Source: Lepiota brunneoincarnata
Taxonomy: Eukaryota; Basidiomycota; Agaricomycetes; Agaricales; Agaricaceae
NCBI GenBank assembly: GCA_023014365.1
Contig: JAEBUN010000053.1
Span: 173,837-237,836, forward strand
Length of the DNA: 64,000 bases
Direction: 5' to 3'
Positions within the stretch are counted from its first letter, which is position 1. Each line of letters opens with the position of its first letter. The position numbers and the translations under genes are program-made. Shown in pieces: positions 46,301-56,514 of this stretch. The notes beneath the pieces are model-generated. The model was not told where the DNA came from and ran no database searches. It saw nothing but the letters and a program-made list of their open reading frames with translations.

Positions 46301-47368
46301 AATGCCGGAACATGTAGTACTCTGGTAAATTCAACATCTCTTTCTAATTGTCCATTAATAACTGGTCTGAAGATAACACGTCCAATACCCTCTGAATATA
46401 CAATACTGTTGTCCGCAAGTCAAACAGGAACTCTAAATGGAGTGTAATCTTGTAACCAGCTTTTATGAGGGGTCATATGAGAAGAGGCCCCTGTGTCTAT
46501 AATCCAATGGAAACTATTAGATGATGTAAAGCATGCCTCAAAACCAGAAAGAGTACTTGCCACATGAGCCGACTCTGGCATCTTCTCCCCACTTTCCTCA
46601 ACTCTGTGTGCCTCTGCTGTATTTGTCCCAACTTTGTCTTTGTGATCATGACACACTCTTGCAATATGCCCCACTTTGCCACAGACATAGCAAGTGACTA
46701 CAACCCCTGGTGTCTTTGGTTTCCACTTTTTCTTTCCTCCAAAGCCTCCCACCATTGCCCGATTGGCTATCTCTGTTCGCTTTTGATGATTGAGGTCCTC
46801 ATTTCGGAAGGCAGCAAGGACAGTTGACTTGGTCAATTTGTCCTGTAGTAGCAGTGCTGTTGACAGGTGCACATAGTCCTCTGGTAATGCTTGAATCAAC
46901 ACCATGCATTGTAGTTCCTCATCAAGATTGGTAATGGTGAACTTGGTAGGATGTAAATCCTGTATAGTTGCCATTGCCTTCTCTATTCATGTCCCCAGAT
47001 CAACTAATGATTCCTCATCATTCTTACAAATGGAGAAGAGATCATCATATGCATTGAATCAAGCACCAGGTTTCTTGGACTGATGCACCTCCTCAAGCTT
47101 CTTCCACATTTCAACTGGTTCCCCCCACTAAATCTTGAACATGCACCCTCTGGTCACGATCCAGTAACAGATATATGTCACCAGCAGCCTTTTGCACCTT
47201 CAATTTCCAAGCATCTATATTCCCCTGATCCTTTTCAGGCTTTTTCTCCTTCCCACTGACCACATTCCACAATCCCTTTGACATCAACCATGCCTGCATT
47301 TCACCTGACCACTCTCCATAGTTGGAGTTGGTAAGAGGTGTAATTCTAGCACTGACTGAGTCAGACAT
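43311..47368 (-). pseudogene. copia element 2 gag-pol, broken
   Basis: Gag starts MSDSVSARITPLTNSNYGEW at 47368 and has a zinc knuckle CYVCGKVGHIARVC (about 46660). Then come protease WIIDTGASSHM (about 46490), integrase with THIDDFSRFRVVI-like FIDDFSRFRV and PQQNGVAE (about 45610), reverse transcriptase with YGLKQSPRLW and VFVDDITIV (about 44270), and RNase H with KSTTEAEYVA (about 43640). In-frame TGA codons occur at, for example, LF*YLRGT, FSQ*PGQDYF, VAE*ANRT, VPV*LADN and PGA*FNAY. Most fit arginine in relatives. A run of six G near 47128 carries a frame change. Confidence 0.9.
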
Positions 47369-47498
47369 AGTGATATCCAATAAATCCCCAATAAACTCGC
47401 AATAAAAGCGCAATATGGTGGCAATAAGCCAATAGTCACAGTAGCAGCAATATGCAGCAGTATCCCCAACAATCAATGATTAAAATGGTGTAGAGCCA

Positions 47499-47510
47499 GG
47501 GCCCATAACC
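47499..47510 (-). other. Primer-binding site of copia element 2 (tRNA-iMet anticodon arm)
   Basis: The minus strand reads GGTTATGGGCCC directly after the 5' LTR. It is the same primer-binding sequence as in copia element 1 although the two elements are otherwise divergent. Confidence 0.75.
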
Positions 47511-47848
47511 TGTTGAACTGAGTAGAGTCAATAGTATCAGTGACACACTGATCACTAGTCACTAGCTCGAGTTGATCAACAATCACTGATGTATTCACAC
47601 GTTGTTAATAATAGTGTGATTTGATAAGCCCACTGATTTGGTCAAGTATAAAGGTTCTTCATATGTAACTCCCCTTCACATAATAGGATTTGGCTAGTCT
47701 AAGGTCCCATCCTGTCAAAATGGACACAAGGTGTGAAACTCAGTGTCCACTAATTGACATCCCCAAGGGATGGGTGTACATAACAACTAATTACTTATAT
47801 ATCATAATTTGTTACTAACTAATAAGTGATCTGTCACTTTATTTAACA
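47511..47848 (-). repeat. 5' LTR of copia element 2
   Basis: 338 bp; partner of 42873-43210. All ten differences seen are transitions, four of them clustered within ten bases around 47727-47735. Confidence 0.95.
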
Positions 47849-49219
47849 CATTTGCTCTGCAGAAATGCTATTCTCAGATGGAGGAAAGCATGTTTTATTG
47901 GGTAGAGGTGTTTCAACAACCTGAGGGGGTCCAAGATTGGGTATATTACTTATCTTATCAACGGAAACCCTATTTCTTATTTTGTTTCAGCATGAATACA
48001 CCGTTCAAATTCAGGGCGAGGAATCCTTTCAGTGGAACACTTGTGACACCTGAGAGGTGATTTTTTTGTCATGGTGCTTGCGTTTATAAGACTAATCTGC
48101 ACTACAGGTGATGGTAAATACATTTAGTAATGATACAGCCTTCATATCCACCAAGTGGTTATTGAGGCTTATCCTAAATCGGGCCCTGCGTGTTGAGCAC
48201 CTCCTCAAGATCATTCACCGAGGTACTGGAACGGTGCACACGTTGGCAATTCTACCAGGAAACAACTATGTGTGTGATTGCTGCATGGGTATGAATCTTG
48301 GTGTACCCTGCTGCCATTACTTCGCAGCATTGGGTACAGTACAGGGTCTGTACTTTGACATTAGCGTGATTCAGAAAAGGTCCGTCCACTTGTTATCATA
48401 GTTACTGACTTGTTAAATTGTACATTACTAGGTGGTATCAAGACCTCGACCTGGATATTAGTGCCATTGCAGCAGTACGGCCACTCGAGCATGAGCCCAC
48501 CCAGCAGGCCAGCCTAGGACAACCCAACCCAACAGCATCAAATCCTTTGCACCTGTCAGATTATCCACCACCGACTGAGACACTTCCAGCCCGGACTGTG
48601 TTTCATGAAACACAAGCAGCAATCCGGCCATTGATCTCAGGGATCCAAACTCAAGAACAGTTGGACACCTTGCTTGAGTCACTTCATGAAATTCGGTGGG
48701 CTTTTTACGCTAGCTGCATCTACGACTCAGCTATTGATGACATGTAGGACACAACAGAACATGCAGGATTACCATGAAAGAATCCATGATCCTCCAATTC
48801 TCAAACACAAGGGCCGCCCTCGCACCCAGCGGCTGACTGGGGCTACTGAAGGCCATCCTCGAGGTGGTGGTGCCAAAGGGTCAGGCCCCCGATGTTGCAC
48901 ATTGTGCAGGCAGATTGGCCACAACCGCAGCACATGCCCCGGACTAACATGTTATGACTAGTAGACACTAGGCTCATGGACAATCTCTAGTGAACTAGAT
49001 ACATGTGGTATAGTCGTACTTGTGTGGGTTACCAATGATTCAGCCCAAGTCGCTCACCACCGAACGAAGAGGTAGAAAAGGGCTTTGGCATACCTACCGT
49101 TTTGGGACATCACCCTCCGGTCTGGCCGAGAATGGAAACCCCGAAAACCCGGTTTCCAAATAAGCTATGCCGTAAGTTTGTGGAAACACTGGAAACGGGG
49201 TTTCCAAATAGGATTATCC

Positions 49220-52200
49220 GTGTATGATGGATAGATAGATGGATGGATATACTTGTCTGGTTAGGCTACGTCAATGAACCCTCTGTGATTGCTGTTTGTG
49301 GTTGCACAGGATATCGTCCAAGAGATCAAGGGGGGGGGGAGGGAAAGTAAAACAAATAGGTTTTGATAGATTGATGATGATAGATGATGATGATGATGAT
49401 GATGATCCACGGTAAGAACGGAATCGAGGGTGGTGGGGGGTGGGAAGCTGGGGTCCTTCAATGGGGTGTGTGTGGTTTGTTGTTGAATAGTGATGTCTTC
49501 CTGTCTCTCTCTCTCTTTGCACTGCTGTTGTCGAGATGCTAGGAACTTGGAGGGAGCAGAGTTGTGGGCTTGGGTGAGGAGTTGTACCAACTGATGATGA
49601 TGATAATGCAATGATTGCATTGATTGGCTCTCGAGATTGCGTGTGGCTCAAAGCTTCAAGCTCTAAGAGAGTGCTGTTGTTTTTTTTTGATCTGAGATGA
49701 TGCCTTGTGATGGGTTTAGTTTCGGTGCTCACTGCCCTTCCCCCCTCCCTTGCGGATTAATGAGATGAAAGCCGGCTGAGGTGAGTGTGGAGTGGCTCTC
49801 GGAGGGGTTTGCACAGCTGTGGGTCGGATGCGACCGGTTTTGATGGCGACTGGATAACTAACTCATCCCCATTGCTCCCCCCCCTCCTCTCCCCTTCCCT
49901 GTTTAGCTGGTCCAGTGAAACAAAAATGTAATGACCGGCGAAGGCAAAAATCTCTTCTGGGAGACGTGTGTGTGTAGTATGTAGTGATAAACAACGCGCA
50001 GCAACCAGCGAGCCCAGCTAAGGGTTTTCTCGCGAGCTCCACAGGCTCCAGAAGACTGGCTATCGAAAAAAAAAAAACCTTGGAAATGTAGTTATTAAAT
50101 GGGGGTATAATCCATTTTCCCGGAGGTTTCTCAGTTATATTCGCCTGCGCCAAAGTAGTTATATATGCATGTGGGACAGGCAGACCCTGCTGCCTCGCCC
50201 ACTGACTTCCGTCCAACAATATTGGCCAACTCACACACCAACAATAGTGTTTGACGGTGCCATTTCCTGTGATAACGTTTCACGTCAGATCAAGGGCAGT
50301 GGGTCAAGAAAAAAAAAATAAGAGAAAAAACACAGGAGATGCATTCGAGGTCGTCGACAGTGGCTGTTTGCGTACTCCCTCGAGGGGACACACGCCTTTG
50401 CATAGGCACTTAAACTGCGGTTTCCGATCGTTTATACGAATCATCATTTGGTGTACAGCCTCAGATGCTCCAAGTGGAGTCCACCCCCCTCGCCCAGTAA
50501 ATATGATGCTTTCTGTCTCTTTCTGTGTCTCTGTCTCTCTCCTGTACTGGCCTCCTTCTAGACTAGGAAACTCGGTTTTCGGCCCACCCGCGTGATGGAG
50601 ATATTCAACCTAATCGCAATAAGGTTGCCCAACACTCCTCATTTGATATTGTGGCCGGCTATCGATCCTGACCAAAAGTTCATCCATGGGCCAGAGCTTT
50701 TATTAACGTGGATTCGAGAGCTGACCATAGATAAGTTCGTCGGATCCAACTTGCCTCGGACGAGATGAGGAATTTAAAGACACAAGAGGGAAGCAATGGG
50801 TCGTTCAATATTACTAGTCTTGTACGGGTGAGATCAAGACTCACGGAGGAAATGCCGAAGTGACTCGAGCGACCCTCACTGGGCAAATTTTATATTTTAA
50901 ATTTCGTGTGCCCGGCGGGTTTGCATACCTACTCCGTACTTGGCTCGGATAGCCCTTTTCCAATGCAAGAAGGGGGCGCATATCTGAATGATTCAAGTAA
51001 CCCTTCTTCCAGTGATAGAGATCTGGAAGCTCGTCCACCACCGAGTTGCACTCAACTGCAACTCACGTATGTACTACTACTATATATCATGTTTCTGTGG
51101 GTGTGACATTGCAGCCAAGATCTCGCTCATATTGTAGTATACTTCTCTCATCCGTCCCCGTCACTCACCGACTCATGCGAGCACATGAATGCTGTGTTAA
51201 ATGGCAAGTCCCCCTCAGCTCTCATATATATAAATGAGACGAGTCAACATCTCCATGATCCTATCCTGCTAAAGGGGTTTGGATTCTCTTATATACCGGA
51301 TAATCATTGGATTTTGCGCCCTGGGCACATCTGGCGGTTTGCATTCGCTCTTTTTCTCCGACGTTGGCCTCCTAAGTCATTACCATCATCAGGGAAAACA
51401 GGTGCGAACAAGCAATAGACTCAATCATACCCCGCTCGGGACGTCACAGTTGCTTTTGGACGAGAGATTCTTGGTTGTATGCCCTTGTTCATATCTCTTA
51501 ACAATGCCGTTCAGGCATATGGCTAGATGTCCGGGCGTACCTCGGGTGCATTTCGTTGCTGAATGGAACCAGTCATTATTTTATCCCTCGTGTGTTCTGC
51601 TGCTGATTGGACGTTGGGACAGAATTTGGAAGATAAAAGTGGGGGGGGAGGGGCTGTGGTGAAGTTGCATGGTGTGAGGACATATCAGCTTTACATATCG
51701 TTGGGATAACAGGGTGCATCGAAGGGCCGTAGGTGGAAACACTCAATAGGGAGCGGCTACCTGATGAACGATTTCCGATCCAAGTATGTACTTCCATTGC
51801 CGCAGCGATTTGGAAAAATATGGACACACAAAATGTGGCCTTTTCCCGAGGTTCCGCAGTCAGGGAAGGTTAGGGGATTGGACCTTATGGGGATGTTTGT
51901 TACAAGTTACCCGGTCGACGATGATCAGCTCGATGAGGAGAAGGCAAACAAGGGGCCGACGTAAAAAAGAAAATGCGTAGAGACAGTTGGGACTGCGTTC
52001 CCGCCATAGTTTGGCACATCCACACAAGTTCCTCGCCAAGGGCCTCGGGATGGCTGACCCCCAACGGGTTGCGTGCGTGGTTTGTGAAGCTTGTGCAGTC
52101 TTGTAGGAATGTATAGCTCCTTGGAAGAGGCTCCATCCAGCCCGATCGACCCTTTGGACACTCCCTCAATTTGGATTCGCATCGATATCGTTGCACTGGT

Positions 52201-52774
52201 CGATTTTTATTTGCCATCAATCCGATTGTATATCCATCCAATGGAGAGAGAGGCAATTCAAATTCGTTGAGTTACTTCGTACACCATTTCTTGGGCCCCA
52301 TCCCAGGTCCTTACTTCGCTGGTCCTATCTCAACACTCCACACGGAGTTGTCGGACAGTCCTTATAGTTAATTTATTTTTCTACGAAAAAAACGAGGCCA
52401 GATGTATGCACTGGAAAACTACTACCGACTAGGCCCAAAGGATGATGGACCCTTTGGTTAGTATAGTCAAACAAAATGTTCTTATATACCTTGAATCACT
52501 CCAAGGACACACAACTACACTTCTTTTCCACACTGCCCGTAATACTAGCCCCCCCGCCCCATGGTCGTTCGTGACACCCTTCATAAGCATGAATACAAAG
52601 TACTCGCTGGGTTGATCAAGATGCAACTAGGACCAGGCGGACAATTGATGGATCCAGTCCAGCCGAGCGTCTGTTATGAGCTCAGTCCAAGGCTTAAGGG
52701 ACGGCCAAAATTCGGTTCGCTAGTCAACTCCGGGAATATTGGGGCGGAACCCAAATAACTCAAAAAGATCAATT
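49220..52774. other. Intergenic host DNA
   Basis: The left end carries the MULE target duplication and a GAT-rich microsatellite (about 49374-49406). Two minus-strand frames at 49261-49732 are low-complexity, and the longer one would start with GTG, so I do not call them. The rest has short frames, G-runs and A-runs (50065-50078) but no motif. I see no gene. Confidence 0.45.
52762..52766 (-). terminator. RNA polymerase III terminator of tRNA-Lys
   Basis: A run of five T on the minus strand begins nine bases after the tRNA 3' end, a usual Pol III stop. Confidence 0.7.
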
Positions 52775-52871
52775 AGCCCACCGCGAGGGTCGAACTCGCA
52801 GCCTTCAGATTTTATAGCCGCCTTGGCAGATCATAAGAGTCTGACGCTCTATCCGATTGAGCTAGGCGGGC
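52775..52871 (-). tRNA. tRNA-Lys(CTT) with a 23-nt intron
   Basis: The minus strand from 52871 folds as a tRNA. The acceptor stem GCCCGCC pairs with GGTGGGC (one G-T). The D arm is GCTC...GAGC, the anticodon stem TCAGA/TCTGA, and the T arm GCGAG-TTCGACC-CTCGC. The anticodon loop reads CTCTTA with anticodon CTT, and a 23-nt intron follows position 37. The intron contains AAG, which can pair with the anticodon as in other eukaryotic pre-tRNAs. The mature length is 74 before CCA. The A and B boxes are intact and a T run follows. It lies 36 bases beyond the stop codon of the neighbouring hypothetical gene, on the same strand. Confidence 0.95.
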
Positions 52872-52907
52872 TTGTATTATTTTCTAATGTATACAAGTGC
52901 CAAGCGC

Positions 52908-53987
52908 TTAGAACCAGAACCTGTTCCCGACTACGACGATTTCGCCCGGTGCAAAGCTGATCTGTGCGCTAGGAGGAGCACCCTTGCCTAGAACAGCTGC
53001 CATCCCGCGGTTTCTCCCTATCCTGTTTGTCCTAAACCACAGTAAAAACGAATGCCAAATGTCATAAAGAGCTCTGACATACCCTGGTTGCCAGCCAAGT
53101 CCCGACCAGTGCCCTTCGCCGTCCCTCTGCCTCATGCTCAAGTCTGGAATAGGTCTCTTAGGCTTGAACCTTAAAGGCTCTACGCCTCTGTCTCTGTCCT
53201 GTCGTTGATCCCACTCCCTGGGCTCGCGGTGTTTCTCCCGCTCAACATCCTTCGAACGATCTAACACAGCCGAGATCGTCAAGTCCGCCCATTCATCCGC
53301 CCTCTTCCCGTCCTCCTCAAACTCGAAGCTAAGGCTGAGGCAACTGTCCGACTGGTGTTCCCGTGTACCCTGTACTGCTCTGCCCTCCAGATCCCCGTTT
53401 TCCTCGGCAATTGCCTCCTCGTTTCTGTCCTGTGTGTTATTCCACGTATCCACGTCAGTTTCATCCCAATATGTGCCTATATCATCCGCCGCCGCCCTCG
53501 CGCCACCACCTCCACCACCACCACCACCTTCTCCTTCTCCTTCTCCTCCACTTCCTCTACCTCCACCTCCACCTCGTCTTCCGCCAGTATATCGATCCAT
53601 CTCACCAAGCCCAAAACCAAAACCAAAACCAGGAACTACAACCTCCCCCCCATACACATGACTCCTCCTCCCTCCAAGTCCAACCACTGAGACCGTCGCT
53701 CCACGCGCCGACGAATTCCTCAAATTGGGATAATAGCTATTGTTATTATTAAGCGTAGACGAAAACCTTGATGAGGATGTCTGTCGTGCACTCCTAGGAG
53801 GTCTCGAGTGGTGCCGAATCATGCCAAACGCGCTACTGCCAGCAGTAGCACTAGTCGTTGTTTCCAGGGATGACGACGGCGGCTGGGGAGTTGCAATGGT
53901 GGTGGGGGTGGTGGTAGTAGGGGAAGACTGAGGATTCTTTTGTGTAGACGTGGGGGTGGGATTTGTGGGTGTGTTGGTGGTTGTCAT
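52908..53987 (-). CDS. Hypothetical protein with Gly-rich and acidic segments
   Basis: The frame from the ATG at 53987 gives 359 codons, but it contains a canonical 51-nt intron (53032-53082, GTATGT...TTTAG) whose length is a multiple of three. The spliced product is therefore about 342 residues. Order: a Thr/Pro/Ser-rich N-terminus (residues 1-50), Ser/Asn-rich stretch, a Gly-rich run with Gly-Glu repeats (about 140-165), an acidic part (DIGTYWDETDVDTWN), a charged Arg/Glu/Asp segment and a conserved-looking hydrophobic C-terminus (ISFAPGEIVVVGNRFWF). I recognise no domain. The frame is open further upstream to 54134, but the upstream residues are not protein-like. No function is assigned. 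Confidence 0.65.
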   Translation of the reverse strand: MTTTNTPTNPTPTSTQKNPQSSPTTTTPTTIATPQPPSSSLETTTSATAGSSAFGMIRHHSRPPRSARQTSSSRFSSTLNNNNSYYPNLRNSSARGATVSVVGLGGRRSHVYGGEVVVPGFGFGFGLGEMDRYTGGRRGGGGGRGSGGEGEGEGGGGGGGGGARAAADDIGTYWDETDVDTWNNTQDRNEEAIAEENGDLEGRAVQGTREHQSDSCLSLSFEFEEDGKRADEWADLTISAVLDRSKDVEREKHREPREWDQRQDRDRGVEPLRFKPKRPIPDLSMRQRDGEGHWSGLGWQPGYVRALYDIWHSFLLWFRTNRIGRNRGMAAVLGKGAPPSAQISFAPGEIVVVGNRFWF

Positions 53988-54839
53988 GTGGATCAAGTGG
54001 TAGTTGATTAGAGGGAGGAAAGGGGGAGGAGGAAGAGGGGGGACGGAGTTGAGTTGGGCGTGGATTTCGAAAACCAGGGCATTAGGTCGCAGACGGTTGT
54101 TATGTCGCAATGCTGCTTTGAACCGTTGATTCAAACACGAGTACCAGGGTGGTAATGGAAAGAATTCAAAAACAATACAAAATGGAAGCCCCGTTCAAGG
54201 GAGGACAATAAGGGGCATGTAGGGGCACAACCCTCGCGCCTGCGCTGCTCACTCGCTGTTCGGTCTCCCTCTCGAAGAAGACTCTACTACCATCAATCAA
54301 TGATACCACCGGAACGATGTCTCTCCTCAATATCGCGCTTTACAGGAATGACCCTGTAGTCCTTCGCAGTATCACCGACCAACGTACACCTCTCCTATTC
54401 ACAAGCGCACGTGTTACACACTCATAACAAGCATAATCCGTTGACTAGTACTTATCTTCGGAAGGCCCACAAACGACGATGGAGGGAATCGAGGTGGAAC
54501 TTACGCAGGAGATGATTGAAGGCTAGAGGGGCACGTAACTGGGTATGATGCGGTGTGTTATCTGGTAATGTAATGCGTGTATGTCAGGTGAGGGCAGATT
54601 GACGAGAGATTGTTTGATATCCGGAGGAAGAACAGCATTTCTCCGGGCTTTCTATCTGCCAACTTTATGGGTATGTAATTAGCCGGTAATCAGCGGGAAA
54701 AAAACACACACACAAAAAAACAAACTAGACGGCGGACGCCCCATCTGGAGGTATACCCCTCTTGATAAAACACAATAAGCCGCAAATCATAACAGGAAAA
54801 TTCGCATCACAACAGGGGTTCAAACCTCCACACCCTCTG
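53988..54839. other. Intergenic DNA before the cassette array
   Basis: Promoter side of the hypothetical gene and spacer. An A-rich stretch lies near 54700-54720. No ORF or structural RNA is supported. Confidence 0.45.
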
Positions 54840-54909
54840 TGCCTGGACATCAATCAGGAAAATGGGAGGCGCGCCAATATATGGGAGCACCACGAACCCC
54901 TCGTCAATA

Positions 54910-55250
54910 CAGTAGCATTGAGACTTTGACCAACGCCATATGCATCTTCTCAGGCACTTCATCGAAGTTCCCTGGCCCATTTTGGAACCGGTGTCAAAGA
55001 CAGCAAACTCTGGGTCGTGGTGGATGACGCAGATAGCTTCATGAAGATCTCCAATACAAGATCAGGTGCACACTGGCGCGTTCCGTAACGCTGTGAGTTC
55101 CCTGGGACTCAAGAATATACTTCAGCTTGGCCGACAAGCGTGGCGGATGATATATCCACTGGAAAAAGCGATTTACAGAGGGAGCTTACTTACATGGTTG
55201 ATTAATTTTCTAGTAGATGAGTGTTCATTAGCGAGGATGGATTTCTAGTG
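54910..55250 (+). repeat. Cassette array, unit 0: partial X flank
   Basis: Matches 57.69-58.05 kb and 62.55-62.93 kb. It lacks the part with the MAKVSASNEEL-type gene, so the array starts inside the cassette. Open frames here (for example the one from 55066) are shared with the other units but broken differently in each, so I do not call a gene. Confidence 0.7.
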
Positions 55251-55310
55251 GTTGTGGACAATGCGGCCGGCTTGAAATTATTTTGTCTTTCCACTTGCTG
55301 CCCCAATGTA

Positions 55311-55892
55311 TCAATTGCTGGATTGTATCGCTGTTCTCCGATCTCCGACTGTTGGTGACATGTATAGACTGCCTGTTTGAGTAGATTTCCATACCTATAA
55401 TGAAAACATCCAACGTTCATTCCGTTTTTACCTTGCGATCTTTGCCCGGTCTCGACTGACTGCTCTTTCGGGCGCCCGAACCGGATTCGGGACTCACCAT
55501 AATCCCCACCCCGTAAAAACTATTAAGAATTTCTGATTCCTTTGATCGCTATTGCATCAGCAAAAATGGGCGTGTAATGGAGACAGATCGAGGCATACGT
55601 AGGCTATAAACTGCTCACGCTATTAACAATAGTTTGGATATAGGGAGGATCTGGCATACCACTCCTTTTGGCGGTTCGTTGAAGACAATGGGTAACCCGC
55701 TCAGCGCAGACTTCACCTCCAACGGGGTCGCTGGCTGTTTCGATTGTTAAATGACTTGGATATAGGGAGGTTAAGGCGAACCTGGGAAGCATTGCCAGCT
55801 TTCTTGACCTTGAACTTGACCTTGCCCCTGTTCTTGTCCGCGTCCTTGCCCTTGCCCTTATCGCTGCCCTCGCTAGTCTTACCCTGGCCCAT
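55311..55892 (-). CDS. Small Lys-rich protein of a tandem family, copy 1 (5 exons, 135 aa)
   Basis: Exons 55782-55892, 55660-55734, 55599-55619, 55432-55548 and 55311-55394 join through GT-AG introns of 47, 40, 50 and 37 nt. Every intron is in phase 0 and no stop arises, which argues for a real gene. The third exon is only 21 nt. The protein begins with a Lys/Gly/Asp-rich stretch (MGQGKTSEGSDKGKGKD) and contains LEVKSALSGLPIVF. No signal peptide or known domain is seen. A TATA box lies about 115 bases upstream of the ATG. Related copies start at 59215, 61010 and 63550. Function is unknown. Confidence 0.55.
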
Positions 55893-56005
55893 ATTATTCG
55901 GTTGTTAATCGGTGTGACTTGGTCGTGTTGATGTCGGGACAGAGGTTAGGAGACCAGAGGGCGGTGGTGGCTCGTTGGCGACGACATGATACCGAAGAAA
56001 CGTCA

Positions 56006-56036
56006 GTTTATATATGCATATCACCGACACGTGGGC
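56006..56036 (-). promoter_or_regulatory. Conserved TATA promoter block of copy 1
   Basis: The minus strand reads CACGTGTCGGTGATATGC followed by ATATATAAAC. The same block (with small changes) lies at the same distance before the copies at 59215 and 63550 (59331-59355, 63641-63664), and a weaker form before 61010. Conservation across copies whose coding parts differ suggests a working promoter. Confidence 0.55.
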
Positions 56037-56159
56037 AAAGGGATGATTCGTCTAGGGTAGGGGTGATGAAATCAAGTCCCTACGGGGATCACGCTTCAGG
56101 GGGGGAAGAGAACGAAAAGCAATAAGAACAACCAGGTGATGGGGTGAAAATGTAATCCT

Positions 56160-56512
56160 GGCATTTCTATTGTTTGCATGATTGGAAATTTCGGACACAC
56201 AGAACACTGAATGTTGAGGGTTTGAACTTGCCCCCCTCCCAGCTGGTGAGCCACTGGGGACGTGCACTCCAATGCAGGTTTAAACACGATCGCATGATCA
56301 GATGCCTGCTTGATTTCGGTGGCGCTGTTGGACATCAATCGCGCTGGCGGCTACTTATGGGCATTTCCGAACAAATTGTCGACCATATCCACGGAATGTT
56401 CCACCGCTCACGACTGCCTCGAGGCCATTACCGCTTCTCTGGCCTCGCCAATACAACCTCAATCGCAAATGCCCCTGCAACACCTGTTCTGCCTTTCTGA
56501 CTTAATCGCCTG
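56160..56512. repeat. Cassette module iv, copy 1
   Basis: Closely matches 59463-59810, and its left end also matches 63790-63860. A plus-strand frame (DINRAGGYLWAFPNKLSTIS) is kept in both long copies, but I see no start or splice pattern that proves a gene. Confidence 0.65.
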
Positions 56513-56514
56513 AT

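Larger units (their letters stand above)
42873..47848 (-). mobile_element. Ty1/copia retrotransposon 2 (5.0 kb, decayed)
   Basis: LTRs of 338 bp (42873-43210 and 47511-47848) differ by eye at ten sites, all transitions. The 5-bp duplication CATTT is perfect (42868-42872 and 47849-47853). The polypurine tract (ATCAGGGGGTTG on the minus strand) abuts the 3' LTR, and GGTTATGGGCCC abuts the 5' LTR. Gag-pol runs on the minus strand with at least seven TGA stops and one shift in a G run. It belongs to a different copia lineage from element 1: LTR sequence and polyprotein are only distantly alike. Confidence 0.95.
41336..48960 (+). pseudogene. MULE transposase, interrupted by copia
   Basis: This enzyme would mobilise the element. 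In order: a FAR1/WRKY-GCM1-like DNA-binding region (VSVGQIFSSWEKACDVVFAI ... WEHNHD, 41390-41710); the MULE catalytic domain with aspartates in LLNDNTYNWNQYG and ISDRDTALIATV, CLHHL, and glutamate in NGRIEGENRVNKG; a SWIM zinc finger CDCCMGMNLGVPCCHYFAAL (48271-48330); and a C-terminal knuckle CTLCRQIGHNRSTC (48898-48939). The copia element sits at 42873-47848; the frame continues across it as HAGPF|ALQKCYSQMEESMFYW once one CATTT is removed. An intron with GTCCGT...CTAG ends lies near 48380-48431. A TGA near 41522 and frame changes near 42750 show decay. Confidence 0.85.
30438..49219 (+). mobile_element. Mutator-like transposon (MULE), 18.8 kb including two nested retrotransposons
   Basis: The left end reads GGATAATTCTATTTGGAAAC and the right end is its inverted counterpart (GGATAATCCTATTTGGAAAC, read inward). 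A perfect 9-bp duplication GTGTATGAT flanks it (30429-30437 and 49220-49228), the length typical of MULEs. After subtracting the gypsy (30667-38908) and copia (42873-47848) insertions with their duplications, the element is about 5.55 kb. It carries a ULP1-like protease region and a MULE transposase on the plus strand. The motif GGTTTCCAAATA recurs near both ends, perhaps as transposase-binding sites. Several stops and the copia insertion make it inactive now. Confidence 0.92.

Noticed and set aside
49271..49732. 153-residue minus-strand frame near the MULE right end
   Set aside because: It would start with GTG, is dominated by microsatellite-derived Ser/His runs and shows no motif.
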